A DNA stretch of 47,785 bases from a virus, in IMG/VR virus record IMGVR_UViG_3300037585_002615, positions 1 to 47,785 of that record; one strand, 5' to 3'. Made by a program: the position numbers and the translations under genes. Of the stretch, positions 41,102 to 47,505 are shown one piece after another. The notes under the pieces were generated by a model. That model had not been told where the DNA came from. It saw nothing but the letters and a program-made list of their open reading frames with translations, and made no database searches. Positions within the stretch are counted from its first letter, which is position 1. The number at the start of each line of letters is the position of its first letter.

Positions 41102-41306
41102 ATTTAAACTGTTTCATAAAATAGATACTGTTACCGGTGTTTGTGAAGAGTGTAACGAAGAAAGTATTTTAGTTGCCATTGTTACAGAATTTTATAGATG
41201 TACTAATTGTGGTCATGATACAAAGCAGCATATCAATGGCTCTATCAGATATTTAAAATTAGATGAGTCTGATAAAAAATGGATAAAAGATAACTATATA
41301 AAATAA
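41082..41306 (+). CDS. Small zinc-ribbon protein, 74 aa
   Basis: ATG at 41082 is used because the conserved part begins there; earlier ATGs only overlap the peptidase. GVCEECNEESILVAIVTEFY, then CTNCGHDTKQHINGSIRYLK gives two CxxC pairs. I recall this ribbon protein from many marine phages, often before a tiny basic gene as here. A nucleic-acid binding role is possible. Confidence 0.75.
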   Translation: MVKSLDKFKLFHKIDTVTGVCEECNEESILVAIVTEFYRCTNCGHDTKQHINGSIRYLKLDESDKKWIKDNYIK

Positions 41307-41437
41307 TGGCTAGAAAATTTAAAGACTTTGTAGTTCGAGATAAGCCTAAGAAAAGAGGGCCTCGTCAACACAAAAAATCATTAAACAAAAATGAAAAACG
41401 TCAAAAAAATACGAAGCGTTACAAAGGTCAGGGGTAG
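41306..41437 (+). CDS. Tiny basic protein, 43 aa
   Basis: The start overlaps the previous stop (TAATG) and the stop touches the next GTG. The protein has 43 residues and about half are Lys or Arg: RKFKDFVVRDKPKKRGPRQH, KNEKRQKNTKRYKGQG. Marine phages often carry this gene after the zinc-ribbon protein. Probable nucleic-acid binder. Confidence 0.65.
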   Translation: MARKFKDFVVRDKPKKRGPRQHKKSLNKNEKRQKNTKRYKGQG

Positions 41438-41655
41438 TGAGTAAAGTAGTTTTGTTGATGGTTTTATGTAGTGAACTTGCAGTTAATCAATGCAAGATTA
41501 TACCTACACCAAACGTATTATTTAAGGATTATAGTAGCTGTATAGTTTATGGCTACGAATACTCGCATAAACTTATGGCTGGATTTGACCCAGAATGGAC
41601 AAATAGTATGATAGCGTATATTAAATTTTCATGCAAGCCAGATAAGATTATTTAA
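41437..41655 (+). CDS. Hypothetical exported-type protein, 72 aa
   Basis: The start is GTG at 41437, overlapping the TAG of the previous gene. The protein has 72 residues. KVVLLMVLCSELAVN is a possible signal or membrane segment. Later Cys residues (NQCKI, SSCIVYGYEY, KFSCKPD) could form disulphides in the periplasm. No function is known. Confidence 0.55.
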   Translation: MSKVVLLMVLCSELAVNQCKIIPTPNVLFKDYSSCIVYGYEYSHKLMAGFDPEWTNSMIAYIKFSCKPDKII

Positions 41656-41663
41656 AATAATTA

Positions 41664-41692
41664 TTGACACAAAGAATAATATTTTGTAGGAT
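41664..41692 (+). promoter_or_regulatory. Promoter and possible operator before the regulator/ParB-like pair
   Basis: TTGACA (41664-41669) and TAGGAT (41687-41692) are 17 bases apart. The -10 box lies in AGGATATCCT (41688-41697), a perfect ten-base palindrome, and AGGATAT recurs at 41714-41720 just before the ATG. A repressor bound there would block the promoter. Confidence 0.55.
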
Positions 41693-41725
41693 ATCCTCAT
41701 ATTAAAAAATGAAAGGATATAACAA

Positions 41726-41896
41726 ATGACTGATTTTAGCAAATACAAAAACATCTCTATTAAAAAAGAGACGTATGCGAAGATTGACAAAATTAGAAAA
41801 GTGTTAGTACCTGATGATCCCGAAGTATCGAGAGCACAGGTGGTGACTATTCTAGTAAACAAAGAAGCCAAACGTTTAAATGGCAAACTTAAATAA
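41726..41896 (+). CDS. Possible ribbon-helix-helix regulator, 56 aa
   Basis: The protein has 56 residues. KNISIKKETYAKIDKIRKVL fits a beta strand followed by helix A, and EVSRAQVVTILVNKEAKRLN fits helix B, the CopG/Arc layout. Small size and a promoter with a palindrome right in front (41664-41720) support a self-regulating DNA-binding protein. The family call is by pattern, not by search. It precedes the ParB-like gene by 18 bases, like small regulators of plasmid partition operons. Confidence 0.5.
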   Translation: MTDFSKYKNISIKKETYAKIDKIRKVLVPDDPEVSRAQVVTILVNKEAKRLNGKLK

Positions 41897-41914
41897 ACCA
41901 ATACAGGAGAAAGT

Positions 41915-42706
41915 ATGAGTACAGACACAAAAGTAAACCGAGAGTTTTTTACAAAAGAATACTCAAAGTTTAAAAAAACAAAGGGTAACCGACCAATAGA
42001 TCCTGGTCATGTAGCAAGTATAAAAAAATCTATTGCTGCACGAGATCTAGAGTTACCTATTTATGTTAATAAAGACATGGAGATAAGAGAAGGCCATCAC
42101 ACTTTTCAAGCAAGAAAAGAATTGGATCTAGGAATTTATTACATTGTAATTGATTCTAAAGATCCATTAGATATGGCTATCTTTAATGCAGGAAGAAAAG
42201 ATTGGAACATGAATAATTTTTTAAACTTTCACTGCACCAGAGGTAAACAAGATTATAAAATCTTGAGATCTAAAATGGAACAATATCAAATGCCAGTAAT
42301 TGAAACACATTATCTTTTGTTAGGTAAAGCTACAGGAGGTAAAAATATTGCAGAAGGTTTTAAACACGGTAATTTTAAAATACCTGCAGGAAATATAGCG
42401 GCCTTTGATAAACTTGCTGAAGAGATGAGATATGTAAATAATATCTTTAATTCGGGAAATAAATTAAAGAGACCTTTTATTAGAGCTTTTTCAATTATGA
42501 AAAAACATCCTAAGTATGATTTTGCTAGATTAAAATCTGCGTTAAAATCAAAGGCAAGCAAACTCTTAGCTGCTACTAGTAGCAATGAGTACATCACACA
42601 AATAGAAACTATTTATAATAGTGGTTTGAGTGATAAAAATAAAAAAATGAATCTAATTCAATTCGCTAAAGACAGAGAATATGAAGAAGATGTAACTATC
42701 AACTAA
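41915..42706 (+). CDS. ParB/Srx-domain protein
   Basis: The protein has 263 residues. NRPIDPGHVASIKKSIAARD and LPIYVNKDMEIREGHHTFQA (47-66) match the N-terminal ParB domain, with IREGHH in place of the usual GEHR/GHHR box. A middle region with WNMNNFLNFHCTRGKQDYKI and a C-terminal helical part follow. Such proteins in phages may bind CTP-like ligands, act as nucleases or regulate transcription. CAGGAG precedes the start. The pair with the small regulator upstream is notable. Confidence 0.78.
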   Translation: MSTDTKVNREFFTKEYSKFKKTKGNRPIDPGHVASIKKSIAARDLELPIYVNKDMEIREGHHTFQARKELDLGIYYIVIDSKDPLDMAIFNAGRKDWNMNNFLNFHCTRGKQDYKILRSKMEQYQMPVIETHYLLLGKATGGKNIAEGFKHGNFKIPAGNIAAFDKLAEEMRYVNNIFNSGNKLKRPFIRAFSIMKKHPKYDFARLKSALKSKASKLLAATSSNEYITQIETIYNSGLSDKNKKMNLIQFAKDREYEEDVTIN

Positions 42707-42715
42707 GGAGAAAGA

Positions 42716-42946
42716 ATGAAATATACAGTAGTAAAAAGAATACACTTTTCACATGCAAATGATTATGTGACGGTGATTAAAGAAGCAGAAACATTTGAGG
42801 ATGCTATGAAGTTTAAAGTAGCAGCAGAAATGTTAGAGTCTAAAGACTCGGAAAATACTATTCAAATTTTGATTAGTACCGATGATGCTTTTGACTTTAC
42901 ACGAAAGCCTTTACTGTTAACTGATGAGGTGAAACAAGCATCGTGA
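42716..42946 (+). CDS. Hypothetical protein, 76 aa
   Basis: The protein has 76 residues: VVKRIHFSHANDYVTVIKEA, FEDAMKFKVAAEMLESKDSE. AAGGAGAAAG precedes the ATG. It has a mixed alpha/beta pattern and is unknown. It sits in a string of small genes between the ParB-like protein and the second methyltransferase. Confidence 0.6.
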   Translation: MKYTVVKRIHFSHANDYVTVIKEAETFEDAMKFKVAAEMLESKDSENTIQILISTDDAFDFTRKPLLLTDEVKQAS

Positions 42947-43125
42947 CGGAACTTAGAGACGAGCATTTGGAGGTTATAAATCAAAACAAGGCCATAGCTT
43001 ATACAAAAGATAATAGTGATAAATTATTAAAAGCCCGTGAGATTTATAACCGAACCAAGGCTTTACAAGATATTTCGGAGCATGAACTTAAAAAGTTTAA
43101 TGAGTTGATGAAGTTCGGCGTATGA
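42943..43125 (+). CDS. Hypothetical helical protein, 60 aa
   Basis: The start is GTG at 42943, overlapping the previous stop. The protein has 60 residues and is charged and helical (RDEHLEVINQNKAIAYTKDN, LLKAREIYNRTKALQDI). Its end overlaps the next ATG. Unknown, probably translated with neighbours. Confidence 0.55.
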   Translation: MTELRDEHLEVINQNKAIAYTKDNSDKLLKAREIYNRTKALQDISEHELKKFNELMKFGV

Positions 43126-43340
43126 TGAGTGAGGCAGACATAATTGAATATCATAAACTGATAGAACAGTTAGAGTTATTAAAAAAGAAAGGGACTCCGG
43201 TCGATGATCGGGGCCCTAATGATCTTACTAAACAAATAGAAGTTTTAGAATTTAGAAATGAAAAACTACATAATTATAATGAGAAATTAATTGAAGAAGT
43301 AAGATCTCTTCGATCTAAACTGTACGTGAAAGGAAATTAA
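43122..43340 (+). CDS. Coiled-coil protein, 72 aa
   Basis: The protein has 72 residues with a predicted coil: EADIIEYHKLIEQLELLKKK, then LTKQIEVLEFRNEKLHNYNE. It overlaps the previous stop and the next start. A second ATG at codon 2 could be the start. Unknown function. Confidence 0.55.
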   Translation: MMSEADIIEYHKLIEQLELLKKKGTPVDDRGPNDLTKQIEVLEFRNEKLHNYNEKLIEEVRSLRSKLYVKGN

Positions 43341-44002
43341 TGCTTAAAGGAGACAGTAAAGACTATAACCTACTTGCTAAGTGGGCCAATCAATTAAGTC
43401 CTAGAGACTTTTATTTAAGTGTAGAAATTGGGGTTCGTGAGGGCTACGGCTCTCACGTCATCATGGAGAATTTTAAAAATAAAAATCATTTTCATATAGG
43501 CATAGATCCTTATGGAGACATTCTCTATGATCATGTAGATACTCAAGGAGGAGTAGTTCCTAGATGGACAGACTTTGACGGTAATATTTTATACAACCCA
43601 GATGGTTCTTTCAAGACTCCGACGTATCCTAACTCCATGAAACAAACTTTCTTAACTGCTTTTAACAAGCACGAAAATTTTATTTTATATCAACTAGAAG
43701 ACATTGAATATTTTAATGCGTTTGGCCAAGGTGTGCCTATCTATTACAAAGGTCAAAAAAATATCATGAACACTTATGACTTTGTACACTTCGATGGTCC
43801 TCACACTACCGCTGCAGTGCTACATGAAGCTTTATTCTTTGCTAATCGATCTAGACCAGGGACCAGGTTTGTATTTGATGATGTAGATACTTATGACATG
43901 CGTTCAATTCAACAAGCGTTAACTTACTATAATTTTTATTTAATAGAACGAGGTGCAAATAAAATGTGTTTAGAAAGGTCTAATGGCTTACAAAAATCCT
44001 AA
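43340..44002 (+). CDS. Class I SAM-dependent methyltransferase (Methyltransf_24-like)
   Basis: The protein has 220 residues. LSVEIGVREGYGSHVI (26-41) is the SAM loop. FHIGIDPYG is motif II, DFVHFDGPHTTAAVLHEALF is the active-site region, and GTRFVFDDVDTYDMRSI follows. The family usually methylates sugars or small molecules. I have seen such genes in marine phages beside HNH genes as here. It overlaps the HNH gene by 20 bases. Confidence 0.8.
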   Translation: MLKGDSKDYNLLAKWANQLSPRDFYLSVEIGVREGYGSHVIMENFKNKNHFHIGIDPYGDILYDHVDTQGGVVPRWTDFDGNILYNPDGSFKTPTYPNSMKQTFLTAFNKHENFILYQLEDIEYFNAFGQGVPIYYKGQKNIMNTYDFVHFDGPHTTAAVLHEALFFANRSRPGTRFVFDDVDTYDMRSIQQALTYYNFYLIERGANKMCLERSNGLQKS

Positions 44003-44456
44003 CGACGAGCGTCGAGTACAAAAAGATTTTGAATACATGAACTCGGAACGCGGATATGTAGGAAGAGCCATCGGAGGTAAACTCAAACCTAGTTATAAAA
44101 CTTATGGGGGTCACAAACCCGATCCGTCTATGGACAAGAAAGAATTTTGGAGATTGTATATGAATCATATTATTAATATGAAACATAAATTTCCAGGATC
44201 AGATGGTCGGATCTGTAGATATTGTGAAAGACCGTTTACATTTAAAGCAAGGCGTGGGACTCGAGGTTTTGGTTATTTAGGACGTAAAGGACAAATTCCT
44301 ACAAACTTTAGTATTGATAGATGGGATCCAAGACTAACATATATGGCCTCAAACATTATCTTTTGTTGTGTAAATTGTAATGATAAAAAAAGAAATAGTA
44401 ACCCGGACGATTGGAAAAATTTTCTAAGGGTTGGAAAAGAATTTATAAATGATTAG
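43983..44456 (+). CDS. HNH-type endonuclease
   Basis: The protein has 157 residues. ICRYCERPF (C78, C81), NFSIDRWDPRLTYMASNIIF (108-127) and CCVNCNDKKRNSN (C129, C132) form a Cys4 zinc knuckle with a DRW active-site block. The normal His is replaced by Asp-Arg, as in several phage HNH proteins. It could cut DNA at packaging or act as a homing enzyme. It overlaps the methyltransferase gene and the small lipoprotein gene. Confidence 0.8.
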   Translation: MAYKNPNDERRVQKDFEYMNSERGYVGRAIGGKLKPSYKTYGGHKPDPSMDKKEFWRLYMNHIINMKHKFPGSDGRICRYCERPFTFKARRGTRGFGYLGRKGQIPTNFSIDRWDPRLTYMASNIIFCCVNCNDKKRNSNPDDWKNFLRVGKEFIND

Positions 44457-44568
44457 AATATTAATTGTATTATTGTTGTTAAGTGGATGTGCTAAAGACT
44501 TTGACTTAAATCCCTGGACAACAGTTCTAAAACATACATTGAAAGGAAATAATGATAAAACTAAATAA
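44449..44568 (+). CDS. Tiny lipoprotein, 39 aa (possible o-spanin-like)
   Basis: The frame starts at ATG 44449, overlapping the HNH stop, and ends at TAA 44566-44568 inside the exonuclease gene start. IRILIVLLLLSGC is a signal with a lipobox (LSGC, Cys14), so the mature part is only 26 residues (AKDFDLNPWTTVLKHTLKG). Outer-membrane spanins are short lipoproteins, and the inner-membrane partner might be the protein at 40036. This is inference. Confidence 0.6.
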   Translation: MIRILIVLLLLSGCAKDFDLNPWTTVLKHTLKGNNDKTK

Positions 44569-45268
44569 GAAGTTTTACTACCCGACATCAACTCGAAAAA
44601 TAATTGATGGTAAAAGACATTACCTGGTAGGTGACGAGAAGTTACCAAGTGTTACAAGTATATTAAAAGCTTGTGAAAGTGAAGAGAAGAAAGCTTCATT
44701 AGCTGCGTGGAGATCTAGAGTAGGAGAGGCCGAAGCCACAAGGATCACGGACAATGCTGCATCGAGAGGGACCCTTATGCACTCGATTCTTGAAGGGTAT
44801 ATGTTAGATCAACCTATCGTGAATCTAACGCCTGAAGGAAGACATGCCACGAAAATGGCACAGATAATCGCGGACCAGGGATTAAAGGGTAGACTCGATG
44901 AGTTATGGGCTACAGAATGTGTTTTATTTTATCCTGAGATGTATGCAGGTGCAACCGATGGTGTTGGAATGTATGAAGGTAAAGAAGCTATTATAGATTT
45001 TAAACAAACTAATAAACCGAAACGAAAAGAATGGATCGAGGACTATTACTTACAACTTGCAGGATATGCAATTGCTCACAACCAAATATATGGCACCAAT
45101 ATTCAATTTGGAATCATTCTAATGTGTAGTAAAGACTTATTATTTCAAGAATTTCCCGTAGAAGGCGAAGAATTCAAACATTACGCGAACGAATGGTGGA
45201 AAAAAGTAGCACAATATTACAAGCAGAAAAAAGAATTTCAAGAAGTGGTTGACAGATCCGGGATGTGA
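44552..45268 (+). CDS. PD-(D/E)XK exonuclease (RecB/MGME1-like)
   Basis: The protein has 238 residues. SRGTLMHSILEGYM (71-84, H77), LWATECVLFYPEMYAGATDG (118-137, E122 and D136), EAIIDFKQTNKPKR (145-158, D149 and K151) and YLQLAGYA (166-173, Q168) form a complete active site. It probably trims DNA ends in recombination or host DNA degradation and fits with the SSB-like protein. GAAAGGAAA precedes the ATG. A promoter for the next gene lies in its last codons. Confidence 0.88.
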   Translation: MIKLNKKFYYPTSTRKIIDGKRHYLVGDEKLPSVTSILKACESEEKKASLAAWRSRVGEAEATRITDNAASRGTLMHSILEGYMLDQPIVNLTPEGRHATKMAQIIADQGLKGRLDELWATECVLFYPEMYAGATDGVGMYEGKEAIIDFKQTNKPKRKEWIEDYYLQLAGYAIAHNQIYGTNIQFGIILMCSKDLLFQEFPVEGEEFKHYANEWWKKVAQYYKQKKEFQEVVDRSGM

Positions 45269-45277
45269 TGTTATATA
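45249..45277 (+). promoter_or_regulatory. Promoter with TAGGATAT motif before the gene at 45302
   Basis: TTGACA (45249-45254) and TATATA (45272-45277) are 17 bases apart at the end of the exonuclease gene. TAGGATAT (45276-45283) follows the -10 box, the same motif as at 32299 and 41687. Confidence 0.6.
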
Positions 45278-45301
45278 GGATATTATATGAAAGGAATAAA
45301 T

Positions 45302-45541
45302 ATGAAAAAAAAGTTTAAGTTTCACTATAACACAATAGGTGATTGTTTTTACGACATATATTGTCAACCTAATTGCACTAAAAAAGAAGACTTGTTAAAA
45401 GACATGGCAGGTATTTTAAATGGTGAACTGACTGCAGAGGATTTTAAAAAAGATATTTTGCAGTGGGTAGGCGAACGAAGTGATGAGTGTTATCTAGACG
45501 ATGACTGTCAAATAAGGAGGTATGATGAAAAACATGCGTAA
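45302..45541 (+). CDS. Hypothetical protein, 79 aa
   Basis: The ATG at 45302 is chosen because AAAGGAATAAAT precedes it; a frame five codons longer lacks a site. The protein has 79 residues: KKKFKFHYNTIGDCFYDIYC, then GVERSDECYLDDDCQ-like Cys/Asp-rich end. No family is recognised. Its end overlaps the next gene. Confidence 0.6.
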   Translation: MKKKFKFHYNTIGDCFYDIYCQPNCTKKEDLLKDMAGILNGELTAEDFKKDILQWVGERSDECYLDDDCQIRRYDEKHA

Positions 45542-45716
45542 TTTATTAGATACATTTACTGAGTATGAATGGAAACGAGCTAAAAAAGAAATGACCAAAA
45601 GATTACCCTCTATGGATATTGATAAAATGTCCATGGACGAGTTTCAAACCTTAGCTAAGTTCTTAGCAAGTCCAGACTTTTCAGACATAGATGAATACAG
45701 AAGGAGGCTGCACTAA
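45525..45716 (+). CDS. Hypothetical helical protein, 63 aa
   Basis: AGGAGG (45515-45520) precedes ATGATG; the second ATG (45525) gives the better spacing. The protein has 63 residues and is helical: LLDTFTEYEWKRAKKEMTKR, FQTLAKFLASPDFSDIDEYR. Unknown. The last base overlaps the next start. Confidence 0.55.
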   Translation: MKNMRNLLDTFTEYEWKRAKKEMTKRLPSMDIDKMSMDEFQTLAKFLASPDFSDIDEYRRRLH

Positions 45717-46120
45717 TGAAGATAGAACAAATAATTGATGAAACCATGGAAAAAGAGCGAATCAAACATTGTAATCATGTGTGTAATTATTGTGGATACT
45801 GCACTGATTACGACAATTATATTTTAAAAAAAATATGGAATATTGTGAAACCAATGTTAAGGAGAAAAAAACTAATGAAAAAAGAAAAATGGGATGGTCA
45901 ATCAAGGCCATCCAATGACCTATACAGAGATAACTTCAATAGGATCTTTAAGAAAAAAGAACAGGCTGACATTCAATCAGATAATTTAGAGATGGAGAAG
46001 TTTAGAGGAATCAACAAAAATCTAAAAGGCACTACAATTTGTAAGGCAAAGAATTGTAGTAACTACCTATACAAAAATGAGAGCCCCAATTTAAGGGGTT
46101 ATTGCATAGATTGTGGCTAA
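45716..46120 (+). CDS. Zinc-knuckle protein fused to a conserved small phage protein
   Basis: The protein has 134 residues. Residues 1-53 hold HCNHVCNYCGYC (18-29), a Cys-rich site. From M54 the sequence reads KKEKWDGQSRPSNDLYRDNF, which I recall as the start of a separate marine-phage protein, and ends with CKAKNCSNYL and GYCIDCG. AAGGAG (45859-45864) sits ten bases before the M54 codon at 45875, so an 81-residue protein may also be made. Two products from one frame are plausible. Confidence 0.7.
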   Translation: MKIEQIIDETMEKERIKHCNHVCNYCGYCTDYDNYILKKIWNIVKPMLRRKKLMKKEKWDGQSRPSNDLYRDNFNRIFKKKEQADIQSDNLEMEKFRGINKNLKGTTICKAKNCSNYLYKNESPNLRGYCIDCG

Positions 46121-46134
46121 AAAGCCACAATTTG
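46111..46134 (+). terminator. Terminator at the end of the plus-strand replication/recombination block
   Basis: TTGTGGCT (46111-46118) pairs perfectly with AGCCACAA (46123-46130) around AAAA, followed by TTTG. The stem overlaps the stop codon of the gene. A second hairpin (TTGTTGCA / TGCAACAA, 46132-46151) follows at once. Confidence 0.7.
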
Positions 46135-46456
46135 TTGCATATTTGCAACAATTATGTTCACAATGAGGCAAGTTTCTCCCTATAGACTTTTTTTGCCAGA
46201 AAAGTTTTTTTGTTTTTCAATTTCCAAAACAGTGTTACAATGGTTACAATGGCTTTTAAAGTGCTATTATTCGCATATACCAACACTTATAGACGATATT
46301 TTTGTAACAAAACGCTGTTACAATGGTGTTACAGCTGTTACAATTTACAATAATTGGCTTATACCAACACTTTTAGCAAACCCGTACGCGCGCATAAGAA
46401 AAAGTTTTTGAAAAAAATGTGCCTAGAGAAAAAACCTATAGGTGTTATACAGAGGT
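46121..46456. other. Gene-poor region with iteron-like repeats
   Basis: No convincing gene is present. An open frame at 46154-46411 mirrors the repeats and has no recognisable sequence. The region contains a second hairpin at 46132-46151, the GTTACA repeats at 46231-46344, a CCTATAGG palindrome near 46436 and long A- and T-runs. It is the longest non-coding stretch in the window. It could hold the replication origin or the control region between the right-hand and left-hand genes. Confidence 0.5.
46231..46372. repeat. GTTACA(ATG) repeats and TATACCAACACTT duplication
   Basis: GTTACAATG occurs twice in tandem (46234-46242, 46243-46251) and again at 46317. GTTACA also starts at 46328 and 46337, and its reverse complement lies at 46303-46308. 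TATACCAACACTT is present exactly at 46276-46288 and 46360-46372, 84 bases apart. Together these look like a degenerate duplication of about 84 bases. Confidence 0.75.
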
Positions 46457-46741
46457 ATGATCAAGAAAAAATCCAAATATAAATCAGTTCTTATAAATAA
46501 AAAAAGATATTACTTTTATAAAATAACCTGGTTGGATATTTTGGGTGATGCGGGCCATGCTGATATAAATGAATTTAACGAGATGAAACCTGCAGAGATG
46601 ATAACTCATGCGTATATATTTTCAAAAGATAAAAAGAATCTTAGAACCTTTGCGTCTTATGATAGTCACTTTGAATCTTTTTCGGATCGTAATGTATTTC
46701 CAACAGGATGTATTAAAAAACTAGAAAAAATTAATCTTTAG
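46457..46741 (+). CDS. Conserved marine-phage hypothetical protein, 94 aa
   Basis: Start at ATG 46457; a GTG five codons earlier is less likely. The protein has 94 residues: KYKSVLINKKRYYFYKITWL, then ILGDAGHADINEFNEMKPAE and FASYDSHFESFSDRNVFPTG. I recall this pattern in many marine phages, next to terminase or control genes, without a function. It converges with the terminase small subunit gene and overlaps it by 11 bases. Confidence 0.75.
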   Translation: MIKKKSKYKSVLINKKRYYFYKITWLDILGDAGHADINEFNEMKPAEMITHAYIFSKDKKNLRTFASYDSHFESFSDRNVFPTGCIKKLEKINL

Positions 46742-47210
46742 ATTCTTCAATTACTTCTGCGTCAGCATCAATAATAGGTTTGAAATTTTTCAATGCCTTC
46801 TCTAATTCTTTGTCTAACTCTGATTCGTCAACGTTATCTAAGTTTTTATGTAGATGTAGATTAGTATTATTTTGGAACCCTGCAGCCTTACCTCTAGCTA
46901 CTTCCATATTACCTGCAGCACTCCAGGCTTTACTTTCCCTAGCTTCATCTCTAATTTTACCTAGTTCTGCCAGGTGCTTTTCATAAGTGATGTCATATTT
47001 TTTTAACTTCTCTGCTCTAAGTCTTCCAATGTATTGAGCCACCAAAGGATACATTGATGGGTTTTGAAGTCGACTTGCACAGACGTAAGCACCGTCTGGT
47101 TTATAGCCCGCAGCAATAGCACATTCAGAATCAGTCTTTCGACCTTCTTCTGTTACAATTAGATTTGCAAATTTAATTTGTTTTTCTGTAAGTCTTTTAG
47201 GAACTCCCAT
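46731..47210 (-). CDS. Terminase small subunit
   Basis: The protein has 159 residues. LTEKQIKFANLIVTEEGRKT and SECAIAAGY (helix-turn-helix), then CASRLQNPSMYPLVAQYIGR match the Terminase_2 N-terminal domain. A central helical part (ELGKIRDEARESKAWSAAGN) and an acidic C-terminal tail follow. It recognises phage DNA for packaging and loads the large subunit, which is not in the window. It is alone on the minus strand, facing the repeat region. Confidence 0.85.
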   Translation of the reverse strand: MGVPKRLTEKQIKFANLIVTEEGRKTDSECAIAAGYKPDGAYVCASRLQNPSMYPLVAQYIGRLRAEKLKKYDITYEKHLAELGKIRDEARESKAWSAAGNMEVARGKAAGFQNNTNLHLHKNLDNVDESELDKELEKALKNFKPIIDADAEVIEESKD

Positions 47211-47248
47211 ACTTGCAATATAAATTATTTTTGATATATATTCAAGTG

Positions 47249-47473
47249 ATGGTATCAGGAAAGCTATTAAGACAGGCCCTAGATAAGTTTATGAAATCGC
47301 CAGTAGCACAAGAGGCAAGAGTACAGGTGTGTTTACCCGACGGGAAATATTATGACATCAAGGACATTAAATTAATGGAAAACAAAATACTTGGAGTCCG
47401 AGAGACACATAGATTGGTGATGACTTTGTATTCATCTAAATGGAATATGGGTGAAGTAATTAAGAAAATTTAG
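47249..47473 (+). CDS. Hypothetical protein, 74 aa
   Basis: ATG at 47249 is chosen because the conserved-looking part begins there (VSGKLLRQALDKFMKSP). A longer frame from 47213 starts in the promoter gap between two divergent genes. EARVQVCLPDGKYYDIKDIK and RLVMTLYSSKWNMGEVIKKI follow. It has an alpha/beta pattern and is unknown. Confidence 0.6.
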   Translation: MVSGKLLRQALDKFMKSPVAQEARVQVCLPDGKYYDIKDIKLMENKILGVRETHRLVMTLYSSKWNMGEVIKKI

Positions 47474-47505
47474 TTAACTTTAATGCTCCGGACTTAACTT
47501 GAAAA

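Noticed and set aside
46231-46372. CRISPR array
   Set aside because: The repeats are short, degenerate and unevenly spaced, and no cas gene is present.
46154-46411. Open frame of 85 codons over the repeat region
   Set aside because: Its translation just mirrors the DNA repeats, it has no SD and no recognisable protein pattern, and it overlaps hairpins. The region is better explained as non-coding.
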